A stretch of DNA of 64,000 nt. It comes from Sporosarcina sp. Marseille-Q4063. Lineage in GTDB: Bacteria; Bacillota; Bacilli; Bacillales_A; Planococcaceae. The stretch covers positions 3,281,001 to 3,345,000 of the forward strand of contig NZ_CP070502.1 of assembly GCF_018309085.1 (NCBI RefSeq). The letters run 5' to 3'. This document shows, one piece after another, positions 8,132 through 17,553 of the stretch (positions are counted from its first letter, which is position 1; every line of letters starts with the position of its first letter). Below the pieces are notes generated by a model that saw only the letters and a program-made list of their open reading frames with translations, did no database searches and was not told the origin of the DNA. The translations under genes and the position numbers were made by a program.

Positions 8132-9616
8132 ATGAGTCATGTTGCAGAAGGTTTGAATAAGAAAGTGGAGAAATTCTTGAGTGGGACAAAGCACTTATAC
8201 ATTAATGGGGAGTTTGTAGAAAGTAAATCGGGTGCAACCTTTGAAGTCCATGATCCAGCAACAGGAAAAGTACTAGCCAATGTCTATGAGGCAAAAGCTG
8301 AGGATATTGATGTTGCCGCAAAAGCAGCTCGGAAAGCTTTTGATGAGGGGCCTTGGTCAAGAATAAGCGCGGCTGAAAGAAGTCATCTTATGTACAAGCT
8401 TGCTGATCTTATGGAAGAACATAAAGAAGAGCTTGCAATCCTTGAAACTTTGGATAGCGGTAAACCGATTCGCGAATCAAGAGCAGTCGACATCCCATTA
8501 TCGATTGAACATATGCGCTATTACGCAGGGTGGCCGACGAAAATTGTAGGACAAACTGTTCCAGTGAGTGGACCGTATCTGAACTATGTTCGGCACGAAC
8601 CGATTGGCGTTGTCGGTCAAATTATTCCATGGAATTTACCATTACTAATGGCGATGTATAAAATGGGTGCTGCTTTGGCAACCGGATGTACGATGGTTTT
8701 AAAACCGGCAGAACAAACGCCGCTTTCAGTCTTATACTTAGCTGAATTAATCGAAGAAGCTGGAATTCCAGCGGGCGTCGTCAATATTGTTCCAGGCTTC
8801 GGAAAAGAAGCAGGGGAGCCGATGATTGATCATCCGTTAATCGATAAAATTGGTTTTACGGGATCTTCCGCAACAGGGAAATTGATTATGGCAAGGGCTG
8901 CACAGTCCTTGAAAGGCATTACGCTAGAACTTGGCGGAAAATCACCTAACATCCTTTTACCGGATGCAGATTTGACCAAAGCAATTCCTGGCGCACTAAA
9001 CGGCGTCATGTTTAACCAAGGTCAAAACTGTACAGCAGGATCTCGTGTTTTCATTCCAAGAAAAAATTATGATAATGTCGTTGCTGATATGGTTGCCCAT
9101 GCGAAAAGTATCAAACAAGGACCAGGAATTAATGAAGATACACAAATGGGACCGCTTGTTTCCGCTTTACAACAAAGCAGAGTGATGAATTACATTGATA
9201 TCGGGGTTAATGAAGGAGCAGAACTTCTAACAGGTGGAAAAAAACCTTTTGAAAATGGTTACTTCGTTGAACCAACTATTTTTGCAGATGTAAATGACGA
9301 AATGACAATCGCACAAGAGGAGATCTTTGGCCCGGTTCTAGCCGCAATTCCATATGACAGCGAAGATGAACTTATCGCAAGAGCAAACAACACGCCATTC
9401 GGACTGGCTGCTGGTGTTTGGACGCAAGACGTTACAAAGGCGCACCATTTCGCAAACAAGCTAAAAGCAGGTACAGTTTGGGTGAACTGTTACCAAGTAT
9501 TCGATGTCGCGACACCATTTGGCGGATTTAAACAATCTGGTATTGGCCGTGAATTAGGTTCATATGCACTTGACAACTACACAGAAGTGAAAAGCGTCTA
9601 TATTTCACTCGAATAA
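8132..9616 (+). CDS. dhaS: NAD-dependent aldehyde dehydrogenase, DhaS-like
   Basis: 494 residues, a full-length ALDH. PWNLPLLMAMYKMGAALATG is the cofactor-binding region, LELGGKSPN holds the general-base Glu, and GQNCTAGSR holds the catalytic Cys. SYALDNYTEVKSVYISLE is the C-terminal oligomerisation tail. Sequence and length closely resemble B. subtilis DhaS. It oxidises an unidentified aldehyde to the acid. The start is ATG 8132 after GGGGAGG. A perfect cre site and an AT-rich promoter region precede it, and a strong bidirectional terminator follows. Confidence 0.88.
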   Translation: MSHVAEGLNKKVEKFLSGTKHLYINGEFVESKSGATFEVHDPATGKVLANVYEAKAEDIDVAAKAARKAFDEGPWSRISAAERSHLMYKLADLMEEHKEELAILETLDSGKPIRESRAVDIPLSIEHMRYYAGWPTKIVGQTVPVSGPYLNYVRHEPIGVVGQIIPWNLPLLMAMYKMGAALATGCTMVLKPAEQTPLSVLYLAELIEEAGIPAGVVNIVPGFGKEAGEPMIDHPLIDKIGFTGSSATGKLIMARAAQSLKGITLELGGKSPNILLPDADLTKAIPGALNGVMFNQGQNCTAGSRVFIPRKNYDNVVADMVAHAKSIKQGPGINEDTQMGPLVSALQQSRVMNYIDIGVNEGAELLTGGKKPFENGYFVEPTIFADVNDEMTIAQEEIFGPVLAAIPYDSEDELIARANNTPFGLAAGVWTQDVTKAHHFANKLKAGTVWVNCYQVFDVATPFGGFKQSGIGRELGSYALDNYTEVKSVYISLE

Positions 9617-9651
9617 AAGCAATCTATAAATAACTACAATTCTATAGCACG

Positions 9652-9695
9652 AAAAAAGGAACCTAACCAGTTTAATGGTCGGGTTCCTTTTCGTC
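9652..9695. terminator. bidirectional terminator between dhaS and the next gene
   Basis: AAAAGGAACC pairs with GGTTCCTTTT, and inner ACC pairs with GGT. A- and T-runs on both sides serve dhaS (+) and the convergent gene (-). Confidence 0.85.
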
Positions 9696-9709
9696 TTTAA
9701 CTGACATAT

Positions 9710-10084
9710 TCAATGAAGCAAACCAACCTCATGTTTCTTCTTGTTCAATGCCATCATATTAAGCATTTCGAGTGCAGACATTGTTAGTAGCCTATCTGCA
9801 AATTCAACTGCGGTATCCTCATTGGTAAATGAAAATGAATCAACTTCCATATCAATGAAATATTCATTGTTTTCTTCTTCACCCATTAACGTAAACAATC
9901 TTACAACATGAAGGTTAGCTACCGGTGAAATATCATGTATGATGATTACCATGACCGGCCCCTCGGTGCTCATAATAAGTTCATGAACCTCTACTTTTTC
10001 TCCCGATAGCCAACCTAAATTTAAATTTACCTCTTCTTCCAATCTCCCATTCCCCTTTGTAAGTACCCTATACTTTATCCCCAT
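9710..10084 (-). CDS. hypothetical protein
   Basis: 124 residues in the longest form, soluble and rich in acidic residues, with no family I recognise. VHELIMSTEGPVMVIIIHDI and FSFTNEDTAVEFADRLLTMS look like a small alpha/beta fold. The ATG at 10084 has no ribosome site, and a perfect TATAAT lies only eight bases before it. A TTG at 10042 has AAAGGGG nine bases upstream and is a credible alternative start that removes 14 residues. It converges on dhaS. It is probably a real single-gene unit of unknown role. Confidence 0.6.
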   Translation of the reverse strand: MGIKYRVLTKGNGRLEEEVNLNLGWLSGEKVEVHELIMSTEGPVMVIIIHDISPVANLHVVRLFTLMGEEENNEYFIDMEVDSFSFTNEDTAVEFADRLLTMSALEMLNMMALNKKKHEVGLLH

Positions 10085-10152
10085 ATATAATTATAGTACA
10101 TTTAGTCCGAAAATTAAATGTCTTATTGGAATTTAAAGAAGAATTGAAAAAA

Positions 10153-10297
10153 GGTACCTGTGCAAGAAACTATTTTGACAATACACTACAATTGCATAAT
10201 GAAAAAAAGAAATTGGATGATACAGTACTTTGTAGGGATTTCTTTGGATATTTATTTGGAAATTGGAATAGTCATAATTGCACCGTGCACAGGTACC
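10153..10297 (+). repeat. GGTACC-ended interspersed element, copy 6
   Basis: 145 bp. The interior is degenerate (no perfect GC hairpin). The right junction is a tandem: GGTACC-TTTCAGT-GGTACC-TTTCATT. It lies upstream of the primase-helicase gene. Confidence 0.9.
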
Positions 10298-10381
10298 TTT
10301 CAGTGGTACCTTTCATTAGTGATCTGGAAGGTTGTTATAAATAGTAGAATCTGAAGTATATAACATAACTAGCAGGTTTCC

Positions 10382-10412
10382 TTGATATTTTCCCAAATTA
10401 AGCGGGTATAAT
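10382..10412 (+). promoter_or_regulatory. possible promoter of the primase-helicase gene
   Basis: TATAAT at 10407-10412 is perfect. The best -35 is TTGATA at 10382-10387, with a long 19-bp spacer. Confidence 0.45.
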
Positions 10413-10446
10413 GGTAGAAAACGTCAATACAATTTGAGGGATTAAA

Positions 10447-12729
10447 ATGAAAGATGAAATGGAGAAACTGATACAGGAAAATAAGTATCTGAAACAATTA
10501 CTAGCTAAGATGATGAATATTGAGAACATGAATGTTTCAGAAAAAATAGTGAGTAGGCTTTCCACTTTAGAAGAGAAAATTAGCCTATATAAAAGTTTAT
10601 TTAAAGGACGTACAGATGTGTATGCACTACGTTGGGAATCGAAAAAAGGAAGTAGTGGATACACGCCTGCATGTGCATTGGAATGGAATAAACCAATATG
10701 CCAAAAGCCAGTTATTAAATGCAGTCAGTGTCAGCACCGGCAATTGCTACCCTTGACTGATCAAGTGCTCGTTGAACAATTGAATGGAGAGAAAACGCTC
10801 GGATTATATCCATTATTACAAGATGGCACATGTGCTTTTTTGGCTGTTGACTTCGATGGGAATCAATGGCAACGGGATGTTTTGGCTTTCTCAGAAACTT
10901 GCAAGAAATTGAATGTACCTCATTCCATTGAAAGATCCCGTTCTGGTAACGGGGCACATATATGGATTTTCTTTACTTCAAATATATTGGCATCGACAGC
11001 TAGAAAATTAGGCATGCATCTGTTAACGAAAACAAACGAACGAAATGGCGGGATTCAATTAGCATCTTTTGACCGCTTGTTTCCGAACCAAGATGTTTTA
11101 CCGGAAGGTGGATTTGGCAATCTGATTGCATTGCCACTTCAAAAAGGGCCAGGTCAGAAAGGGAACAGTTTATTTATCGATGAAAATTTTATACCTCACC
11201 CTGACCAATGGATGTATCTATCAACTGTTCGAAAAATAGCAAAGCAGCAAATTCACGCTATACTCGGTGATAATGAACAGATTAATGAAGATGGTCCTTT
11301 ACAGATGCCAGAAAAAATCAGGATTGAACTGAAAAACGGAATTCATATTCATAAGGAGAGTGTTCCTTCAACTTTATTAGAAAAAATAGAGGACATCTCG
11401 TCATTCAGTAATCCGGAATTTTATAAGGCGCAAGCGAGGAGATTGTCGACTTATGGAATACCTCGGAGAATTCAGTGTGCGTATGAATTGGGGAATGAGC
11501 TCGTTCTACCTCGTGGCTGCTTAGAGGATTTACAAAGTCTGTTAAAAAATGAATCTATCCAGGTAGAACTAATAAATGATTCATATGAGGGCGAAAAAAT
11601 TAAAATTGATTTTCACGGTAGCTTATCCATGCAGCAAGAAGAAGTCGTCAGTTCATTACTAGAAAACGAACATGGAACACTTTCAGCAACGACTGGATTT
11701 GGAAAAACTGTTGTAGCCATTGCTTTAATGGCGAGACGGAAAGTGAATACATTAGTCATTGTCCATCGCACTCAATTAATGAAACAATGGGTTGAACGGC
11801 TTGCCGCATTTTTGAATATTTCCCCAAAAGAAATAGGACAAATTGGTGGCGGAAAAAACAATATTACCGGAAAAGTAGATGTCGCAACGATACAAAGTTT
11901 AAATTACGGGGGCCATTTGAAATCTTTTAGTACGATGTATGGCCAAATAATAGTGGACGAGTGTCACATTATTTCAGCGATTACTTTTGAAAACGTTTTA
12001 AAACAAATAAGACCAGCATATGTATTAGGATTGACGGCCACCCCAAAACGTAAAGATGGATTGGACCCCATTATCACAATGCAATGTGGTCCGATTCGTG
12101 CAACTATAGATGCTAAATCACAGGCGAAAGTTCGTCCGTTTAGCCATCGGTTAATCACAAGAGAAACGAATTTTAAAACCAAAAAGACGGTATTTCATGA
12201 GATTTACGAAGAAGTAGCATTGGATTCGACGAGAAACACTCAAATATTTGATGATGTCTTAAATGCGTTGGAGAAAGGACGCTCCCCAATAATCTTAACA
12301 GAGCGATTGGAACACCTGGAAATAATGAAAGAAAAGTTTAACGGATTTGCAAAAAATATCGTTGTTTTAGCTGGAAACATGAAGAAAAAGGATCGAGAAA
12401 AAGAGCTTGAGCGTTTGTCTTCGATTCCGGACAGCGAAGAACGACTCATAATCGCAACTGGAAAATACATAGGCGAAGGATTTGACGATGCTCGGTTAGA
12501 TACTTTATTTTTAACAATGCCAATTTCTTGGAAAGGCACCCTGCAACAATATGTCGGTCGTCTTCATCGAAACCACGAACATAAACAAGAGGTACAAGTA
12601 TACGATTATGTAGACGTGAAAGTTCCTGTATTAAAGGGAATGTATGACAAGCGGCAATCTGGTTATAGATTGATGGGCTATGTGATTGCAGATGGGAAGG
12701 ATTTGTCGGAACAGATGAGATTGTTTTAG
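10447..12729 (+). CDS. TOTE-type primase-helicase (AEP primase + SF2 helicase fusion)
   Basis: 760 residues. About 1-50 is a coiled coil. About 50-270 is an archaeo-eukaryotic primase domain like that of TOTE conflict systems, with FLAVDFDGN (catalytic D-x-D), RSRSGNGAHIWIFF (G-x-H-x-W) and an intervening C-x2-C pair (KCSQCQH). About 400-760 is an SF2 helicase: ATTGFGKT (Walker A), VDECHII (DEAH-type), GLTATPKRKDG (motif III) and QYVGRLHR (motif VI). Such proteins occur in conflict and mobile-element contexts and are thought to prime and unwind nucleic acid; the exact activity is unproven. It is a single gene bounded by element copies 6 and 7. The start is ATG 10447 after GAGGG. Confidence 0.85.
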   Translation: MKDEMEKLIQENKYLKQLLAKMMNIENMNVSEKIVSRLSTLEEKISLYKSLFKGRTDVYALRWESKKGSSGYTPACALEWNKPICQKPVIKCSQCQHRQLLPLTDQVLVEQLNGEKTLGLYPLLQDGTCAFLAVDFDGNQWQRDVLAFSETCKKLNVPHSIERSRSGNGAHIWIFFTSNILASTARKLGMHLLTKTNERNGGIQLASFDRLFPNQDVLPEGGFGNLIALPLQKGPGQKGNSLFIDENFIPHPDQWMYLSTVRKIAKQQIHAILGDNEQINEDGPLQMPEKIRIELKNGIHIHKESVPSTLLEKIEDISSFSNPEFYKAQARRLSTYGIPRRIQCAYELGNELVLPRGCLEDLQSLLKNESIQVELINDSYEGEKIKIDFHGSLSMQQEEVVSSLLENEHGTLSATTGFGKTVVAIALMARRKVNTLVIVHRTQLMKQWVERLAAFLNISPKEIGQIGGGKNNITGKVDVATIQSLNYGGHLKSFSTMYGQIIVDECHIISAITFENVLKQIRPAYVLGLTATPKRKDGLDPIITMQCGPIRATIDAKSQAKVRPFSHRLITRETNFKTKKTVFHEIYEEVALDSTRNTQIFDDVLNALEKGRSPIILTERLEHLEIMKEKFNGFAKNIVVLAGNMKKKDREKELERLSSIPDSEERLIIATGKYIGEGFDDARLDTLFLTMPISWKGTLQQYVGRLHRNHEHKQEVQVYDYVDVKVPVLKGMYDKRQSGYRLMGYVIADGKDLSEQMRLF

Positions 12730-12853
12730 GCTTACAAGCCGCGGGAATAAAATGCCTATTGCAGAGCCCAATTTTTATATGTACTATTTTATGCTTAGTA
12801 ATAAACTGATTGAAGGATGCATAAGAAAATCTCCGTGTCAATATTAGAAACAA

Positions 12854-12999
12854 GGTACCTGTGCAAGAAACTATTCGGATAATACACTACAATTGCATAA
12901 AATGAAAAAGGGATATCGACTGTATAACGCTTTGTCGATATCCCTTTGATTTTTTAATCAATGTCGTGAATAGTCATAATTGTACCGTGCACAGGTACC
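12854..12999 (+). repeat. GGTACC-ended interspersed element, copy 7
   Basis: 146 bp with a perfect 14-bp central stem (AAAGGGATATCGAC / GTCGATATCCCTTT) followed by GATTTTTTA, the best terminator-like form. It is placed between two convergent gene ends. Confidence 0.93.
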
Positions 13000-13010
13000 T
13001 CAAAACTAAC

Positions 13011-13940
13011 TTACTTCTTCTCCCTCCTTGCCCAATAAGTAGCCAACAACGGCCCAGAAATATTATGCCAGAAACTAAATATCGCACTCGGCACTGCCGC
13101 TATCGGACTGAAATGTGCTGCTGCCAAGGCGGCGCCGAGTCCGGAGTTTTGCATGCCGACTTCGATGGAAATTGCTTTTTGACTGGAATAATCGAGTTTG
13201 AATAACTTGGCGATTAGGAATCCGAACAAATAACCGAGTCCATTATGTAGAATAACGACTGCAAAAATTAGTAAACCTGATTCGATGATTTTATCTTTGC
13301 TCCCTGCAACGACCGCTGCAACAATCATGACGATGGCAATAACCGATACAAGCGGCATGATGTCCACGCTCTTTTTCGCCTGCTCTTTCAAGAAAAACTG
13401 AACAATTAACCCAAGAATCATTGGCAAGATCACAATCTTCATGATAGACGTGAACATGCTTGCAGCCGAAACTTCTAACCATTCGCGTGCAAGTACATAA
13501 ATGATTGCGGGTGTTAAAATTGGCGCCAGCAAAGTAGAAACGGATGTCACCGCGACCGAAAGTGCTGTATTTCCTTTGGCGAGGAATGTCATTACGTTCG
13601 ACGCTGTGCCGCCCGGACATGATCCGACGAGGATTACACCAATTGCAATTTCTGCTGGCAAATTAAACCCCTTCGCCAATGCATACGCCAGAAGCGGCAT
13701 GACGATAAATTGGGACGCGACGCCGATTAAAACGCTTTTGGGTTGGCGGAAAACCTCGCCGAAATCTTTCACCGTTAATGTCATTCCCATTCCAAACATA
13801 ATAACGCCGAGCAAAATCGATATGTATGGTCCTATCCAAAGAAATTGACCTGGTAGGAAAAATGCGAGTGCTGCAACGACAAGCACCCATATGGCAAATG
13901 TTTTGCCAAAAAACTGACTAACTTTTACAAGACCTTGCAT
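13011..13940 (-). CDS. bile acid:sodium symporter (BASS) family transporter
   Basis: 309 residues with nine to ten membrane segments. Family blocks [29 protein letters not shown] are split here as [20 protein letters not shown] and [19 protein letters not shown], and [21 protein letters not shown] matches the second Na+-site region. I chose ATG 13940 because AAGGAG lies nine bases upstream; the ATG at 13949 abuts that site and the one at 13964 precedes it. Family members move organic anions with Na+ (bile acids, pantoate and others). The substrate is unknown here. B. subtilis YocS is similar in length. Confidence 0.82.
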   Translation of the reverse strand: MQGLVKVSQFFGKTFAIWVLVVAALAFFLPGQFLWIGPYISILLGVIMFGMGMTLTVKDFGEVFRQPKSVLIGVASQFIVMPLLAYALAKGFNLPAEIAIGVILVGSCPGGTASNVMTFLAKGNTALSVAVTSVSTLLAPILTPAIIYVLAREWLEVSAASMFTSIMKIVILPMILGLIVQFFLKEQAKKSVDIMPLVSVIAIVMIVAAVVAGSKDKIIESGLLIFAVVILHNGLGYLFGFLIAKLFKLDYSSQKAISIEVGMQNSGLGAALAAAHFSPIAAVPSAIFSFWHNISGPLLATYWARREKK

Positions 13941-14045
13941 TCTATTCATCTCCTTTTTCAACATGATAGCACAGTGGAATCAGATAAGCGCGGTTGTTCC
14001 CGCTAATGAAAAAACTATCCCTATGTCATTCCCCAAATGAAAAAA

Positions 14046-14190
14046 GGTACCTGTGCAAGAAACTATTTCGACAATACACTACAATTGCATAAAGCGAAAA
14101 GGGTATACCGACTGTGTAGCGTTTTGTCAGTATCCCTTGGCTATTTAATCGTGTTTTTGAATAGTCATAATTGCACCGTGCACAGGTACC
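14046..14190 (+). repeat. GGTACC-ended interspersed element, copy 8
   Basis: 145 bp with an imperfect central hairpin (GGGTATACCGAC / GTCAGTATCCC). The right junction is a perfect tandem: GGTACC-TCTCTCCC-GGTACC-TCTCTCCC. It lies just upstream of the BASS transporter's 5' end. Confidence 0.92.
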
Positions 14191-14212
14191 TCTCTCCCGG
14201 TACCTCTCTCCC

Positions 14213-14533
14213 GATTCAGATAAATGCGTTTTTTTCTACTAATAAAAAACTATCCTATGCCATTCCTCAAAACACTAGTCCGAAAGATTCATCAAGCTAT
14301 GTCTCTTGTCATCCTTCCAATCATATTTATTCAGAATTAATTAGCAGAACTGAACGAAAATAGCTATATCGCTAGACGAACTATATTAATTTACTATTTC
14401 ATTTACTTCTTAAGTACTTTTCTATCATAAATCGCTATTACATAGTGTTCATTTTCAGAATACTTGAAGGGTTTGATTGCCACGGAAGGGAATACCTTCA
14501 AATGCAGTGAAAAAAGATAGGGAGGTAGGATGA
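14213..14533 (+). promoter_or_regulatory. 320-bp upstream region of the M28 peptidase genes
   Basis: AT-rich, with no gene seen. TTGAAGG (from about 14464) and CCTTCAA (14494-14500) form a 7-bp inverted repeat about 30 bp before the start codon, a possible operator. I find no consensus sigma-A promoter. Confidence 0.3.
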
Positions 14534-15877
14534 ATGAAGATAGGTGGGAAATTGAAAGTACTCATGCTTTCAATGATGTTGGCCGTGTCGAGTTTGTACG
14601 TTATGCCAATCCAATTTTCACAGACAGCCGTTGCACAGGAAAAAGGGCAAAGCGGGGCTGCATTTGATCAAAAAGTAATTTCGCGCATCAGTATGGAGCG
14701 AATTTACGAGGATGTCCATTATTTAAGTGAAACCATTGGCCCTCGCGTAGCAGGCACTGAAGAAGAGAAATTTACGGCAAATTATATCAAAGAACGCCTC
14801 TTGTCTTATGGATACGAGGTTGAGGTCCAGGATTTCAGTATTCCGGACTTAAAAGTAGGGCATTTGCAAACTGACAATGGAGATGAAGTGCTCATTAATA
14901 TTCCGTCCGGATCCGCTGCTACAACGGAAGAAGGATTGACCGCTGAGCTTTATGACGCTGGGTTAGGTTATGCGGCTGATTTCACTGACGAGGCGGTAGG
15001 AAAAATTGCGCTTATTTCCAGAGGCGAATTAACATTTCAAGTGAAAGTGGAAAATGCAATTGCTGCTGGTTCGGCAGGCGTGCTTATTTATAATAATATC
15101 GATCAAGCCGGCCCGTTGAATCCTTCTATTAACGAGAATGCGCCGTTGCCAGTTGGCGGCATTACAAAAGTGAGCGGGGAAGCGTTGTTGGAAGATGTTG
15201 CAAGTCAAGATGGAACTGTCACGTTAAAAGTTAACGCTATCGAAAACGCGACATCTCAAAATATCATTGCCAAACGCACACCGAAAAAAGGTGGAAATCA
15301 TGACATTTTACATGTTTCTGCTCATTTTGACAGTGTTCCTTTTGCGCCGGGCGCAAGCGATAATGCGTCGGGAACTGCAGTGGCACTGGAAATGGCACGC
15401 GTATTAAAAAGTTATCCAATCGATAAGGAATTAAGATTCGCTTTTGTGGGTGCTGAAGAAATCGGCTTAGTCGGTTCTCGTTACTATGTGAGCCAATTGA
15501 CTGAAGATGAAATCGACCGAAGCCTCGCCAACTTTAATATGGATATGGTCGGTACTTCTTGGGAAAATGCGACCGCAATTTACATGAATACGGTTGATGG
15601 ACAAGCAAATATTGTTTCAGAAACTGCTGCAGCAACGGCAGAAAGAATCGGTACGCCTTCTGAATTAGTTCTTTATCAAAGAGGTTCATCCGATCATGTT
15701 TCATTCCATGATGCTGGAATTGCGGCTGTGAATTTTATTCGCCGTGAACCAGGAACTGCTAACTTGGAACCTTATTATCACACGCCGCTTGATACGATTG
15801 AACATATCAGCGCAGAAAGACTTAAAGAAGCGGGCGATCTTGTCGGGGCTTCTGTTTATAGCTTGATTCGAAACTAA
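14534..15877 (+). CDS. secreted M28 family aminopeptidase with PA domain
   Basis: 447 residues. It has a signal peptide (basic MKIGGKLK, hydrophobic core, AVAQ cleavage region near residue 35), a PA-type insert (about 120-230) and an M28 zinc-peptidase domain. Metal-binding and catalytic segments are visible: HVSAHFDSVPFAPGASDNAS, FVGAEEIGLVGSRYY, NFNMDMVGTS and YYHTPLDTIEHI. It should be exported and trim N-terminal residues from peptides, as B. subtilis YwaD does. GGGAGG precedes ATG 14534. The paralogous gene begins 19 bp after its stop, so the two form an operon. Confidence 0.87.
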   Translation: MKIGGKLKVLMLSMMLAVSSLYVMPIQFSQTAVAQEKGQSGAAFDQKVISRISMERIYEDVHYLSETIGPRVAGTEEEKFTANYIKERLLSYGYEVEVQDFSIPDLKVGHLQTDNGDEVLINIPSGSAATTEEGLTAELYDAGLGYAADFTDEAVGKIALISRGELTFQVKVENAIAAGSAGVLIYNNIDQAGPLNPSINENAPLPVGGITKVSGEALLEDVASQDGTVTLKVNAIENATSQNIIAKRTPKKGGNHDILHVSAHFDSVPFAPGASDNASGTAVALEMARVLKSYPIDKELRFAFVGAEEIGLVGSRYYVSQLTEDEIDRSLANFNMDMVGTSWENATAIYMNTVDGQANIVSETAAATAERIGTPSELVLYQRGSSDHVSFHDAGIAAVNFIRREPGTANLEPYYHTPLDTIEHISAERLKEAGDLVGASVYSLIRN

Positions 15878-15896
15878 TAGGAGGAATGAAGATTTC

Positions 15897-17312
15897 ATGA
15901 CGAAAAATAAATTTAAAAAAGTAGCGCTGACATTGGCGCTTTCAGGTGCGTTGGTATTAAGCGCATCGCCATTTGCATCACCGTATGCAGAAGTTGTCGA
16001 AACACCAATTGGCTACACATCCAATGGGAATCAAGACTCATCTAAAGACCAGAAAATCATTAAAAGAGTTGACGCCGAAAGGGCGATTGAACATATTCGG
16101 TATTTATCAGAAGAGATTGGGCCGCGACCAGGTGGGCTTAACGCGGAAAAAGAAGCTGCGGATTATGTTGCATCCCAGTTAAGAAGTCATGGGTACGATG
16201 TGGAATATCAATATTTTCCGGTAGCCGATCAATTTATAGCTGAAGTCGCTTTTGCGAATGGCGATTCATGGCAAATGGGGGCAGCGCCGAACGGTACATT
16301 AAGTAATGATCCTGTAAGCGGAGAAGTGATTTTTGTTGAAGGGGGGACTGATGCGAGTGATTTCCCGGCGGATACTGAAGGGAAAATCGTTTTAATGACG
16401 CGCGAAAGTTCAACTGCGAATTACCGTCTGCAAGTAGATAATGCGGTGAATGCAGGCGCGAGCGGCGTGATTTTGCAAAGTGTAGTTGGGGGCCGTGGAA
16501 ACTATGGTTCTACGTTTAACCCAAGTTTGACGCAGGCGTATGATATTCCAGTATTCGGTGCGGCTTTCATTCAAGGCGAATGGTTGAAAGAACAGCTTGA
16601 AGAAGGGCCCGTTGCTTTGGAATTAACAGCGGAGCAACATTCAAATCTTGAGTCTGTAAACGTGATCGGCACGAAGAAGTCAAAGAATAAAAAAGCAAAT
16701 GGAAAAGAAGTCATATTAAGCGCGCATATGGATAGTGTCGTCGGCGCACCAGGAGCGAACGATAACGCGTCCGGGACAGGGTTAATGCTCGAGTTGGCAC
16801 GCGTATTCAAAGGATACAACACGGACAAAGATCTTAAATTCATTGCCTTCGGATCAGAAGAACGCGGCTTACTCGGCGCTAGACACTACGTGGATCAATT
16901 AACACAAGAAGAAAGAGATAATATCGAAGCAGTTTTCAATCCAGATATGGTCGCGACGAAATACGAAGAAGCTAGAAACTTGTACGCAATGACTGTTGAC
17001 GGAAGCACGAATATCGTCACTGATTCTACTGTAGCAGCAGGCGCTAGACTAGGAAACTCTGATATTTTACCAGGTAAATTCGGATCTAGTGACCACGTTC
17101 CATTCCATAACGCGGGAATTCCTTCAGCGTTGTTTATTTGGATGGGAATCGATAGCTGGGATCCGCTCGTTTACCATATTGAAAAAGTGTATCACACGCC
17201 ACAAGATACAATCGAAGACAATATTTCTTCCGAAAGAATGCAATCTGCACTAGAAGTGATCGGCGCAGGACTCTTCGATGTCGTACGAAAAGACGTGCCA
17301 GGATTGGATTGA
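15897..17312 (+). CDS. secreted M28 family aminopeptidase, second paralogue
   Basis: 471 residues. It has a signal peptide (MTKNKFKK then a hydrophobic stretch to about residue 30), a PA domain, then the M28 catalytic domain with LSAHMDSVVGAPGANDNASG, FGSEERGLLGARHYV, FNPDMVATKY and YHTPQDTIED. It is clearly related to the preceding gene, and the pair probably arose by tandem duplication. The start is ATG 15897 with GGAGG 12 bases upstream, a rather long spacing. It is probably exported and acts with its neighbours in nutrient peptide release. Element copy 9 begins 48 bp downstream. Confidence 0.86.
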   Translation: MTKNKFKKVALTLALSGALVLSASPFASPYAEVVETPIGYTSNGNQDSSKDQKIIKRVDAERAIEHIRYLSEEIGPRPGGLNAEKEAADYVASQLRSHGYDVEYQYFPVADQFIAEVAFANGDSWQMGAAPNGTLSNDPVSGEVIFVEGGTDASDFPADTEGKIVLMTRESSTANYRLQVDNAVNAGASGVILQSVVGGRGNYGSTFNPSLTQAYDIPVFGAAFIQGEWLKEQLEEGPVALELTAEQHSNLESVNVIGTKKSKNKKANGKEVILSAHMDSVVGAPGANDNASGTGLMLELARVFKGYNTDKDLKFIAFGSEERGLLGARHYVDQLTQEERDNIEAVFNPDMVATKYEEARNLYAMTVDGSTNIVTDSTVAAGARLGNSDILPGKFGSSDHVPFHNAGIPSALFIWMGIDSWDPLVYHIEKVYHTPQDTIEDNISSERMQSALEVIGAGLFDVVRKDVPGLD

Positions 17313-17360
17313 TATTTAACTAAATACCGTTTTTTAAAAGTTTTTTAAGGTCGTTTTTAA

Positions 17361-17507
17361 GGTACCTGTGCAAGAAACTATTTTGACAATACACTACAAT
17401 TGCATAACCTAGTAGAGGAAATGTGGTAATGTCTTTGTTTCAAAAAAGCTTTTTTGAGTTTTTATACGAAACTGTGAATAGTCATAATTGGGTCGTGCAC
17501 AGGTACC
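17361..17507 (+). repeat. GGTACC-ended interspersed element, copy 9
   Basis: 147 bp, of the subfamily whose right arm reads ATAATTGGG instead of ATAATTGCA. The interior is AT-rich. The right junction is a perfect tandem: GGTACC-TCCAAAT-GGTACC-TCCAAAT. The left flank holds a decayed unit (GGTCG-TTTTTAA). Confidence 0.91.
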
Positions 17508-17553
17508 TCCAAATGGTACCTCCAAATATCGCGAATGGGATGTGAACGTAAGT

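Noticed and set aside
10126..10354. Short plus-strand ORFs over element copy 6
   Set aside because: They are frames through the element and its flank, without ribosome sites or family similarity. The same applies to frames over copies 7, 8 and 14 and at 53010-53321.
17488..17553. TTG 17488 as the start of the PBP4-type gene
   Set aside because: It lies inside element copy 9 and adds 22 residues before the signal peptide; ATG 17554 gives a proper signal peptide.
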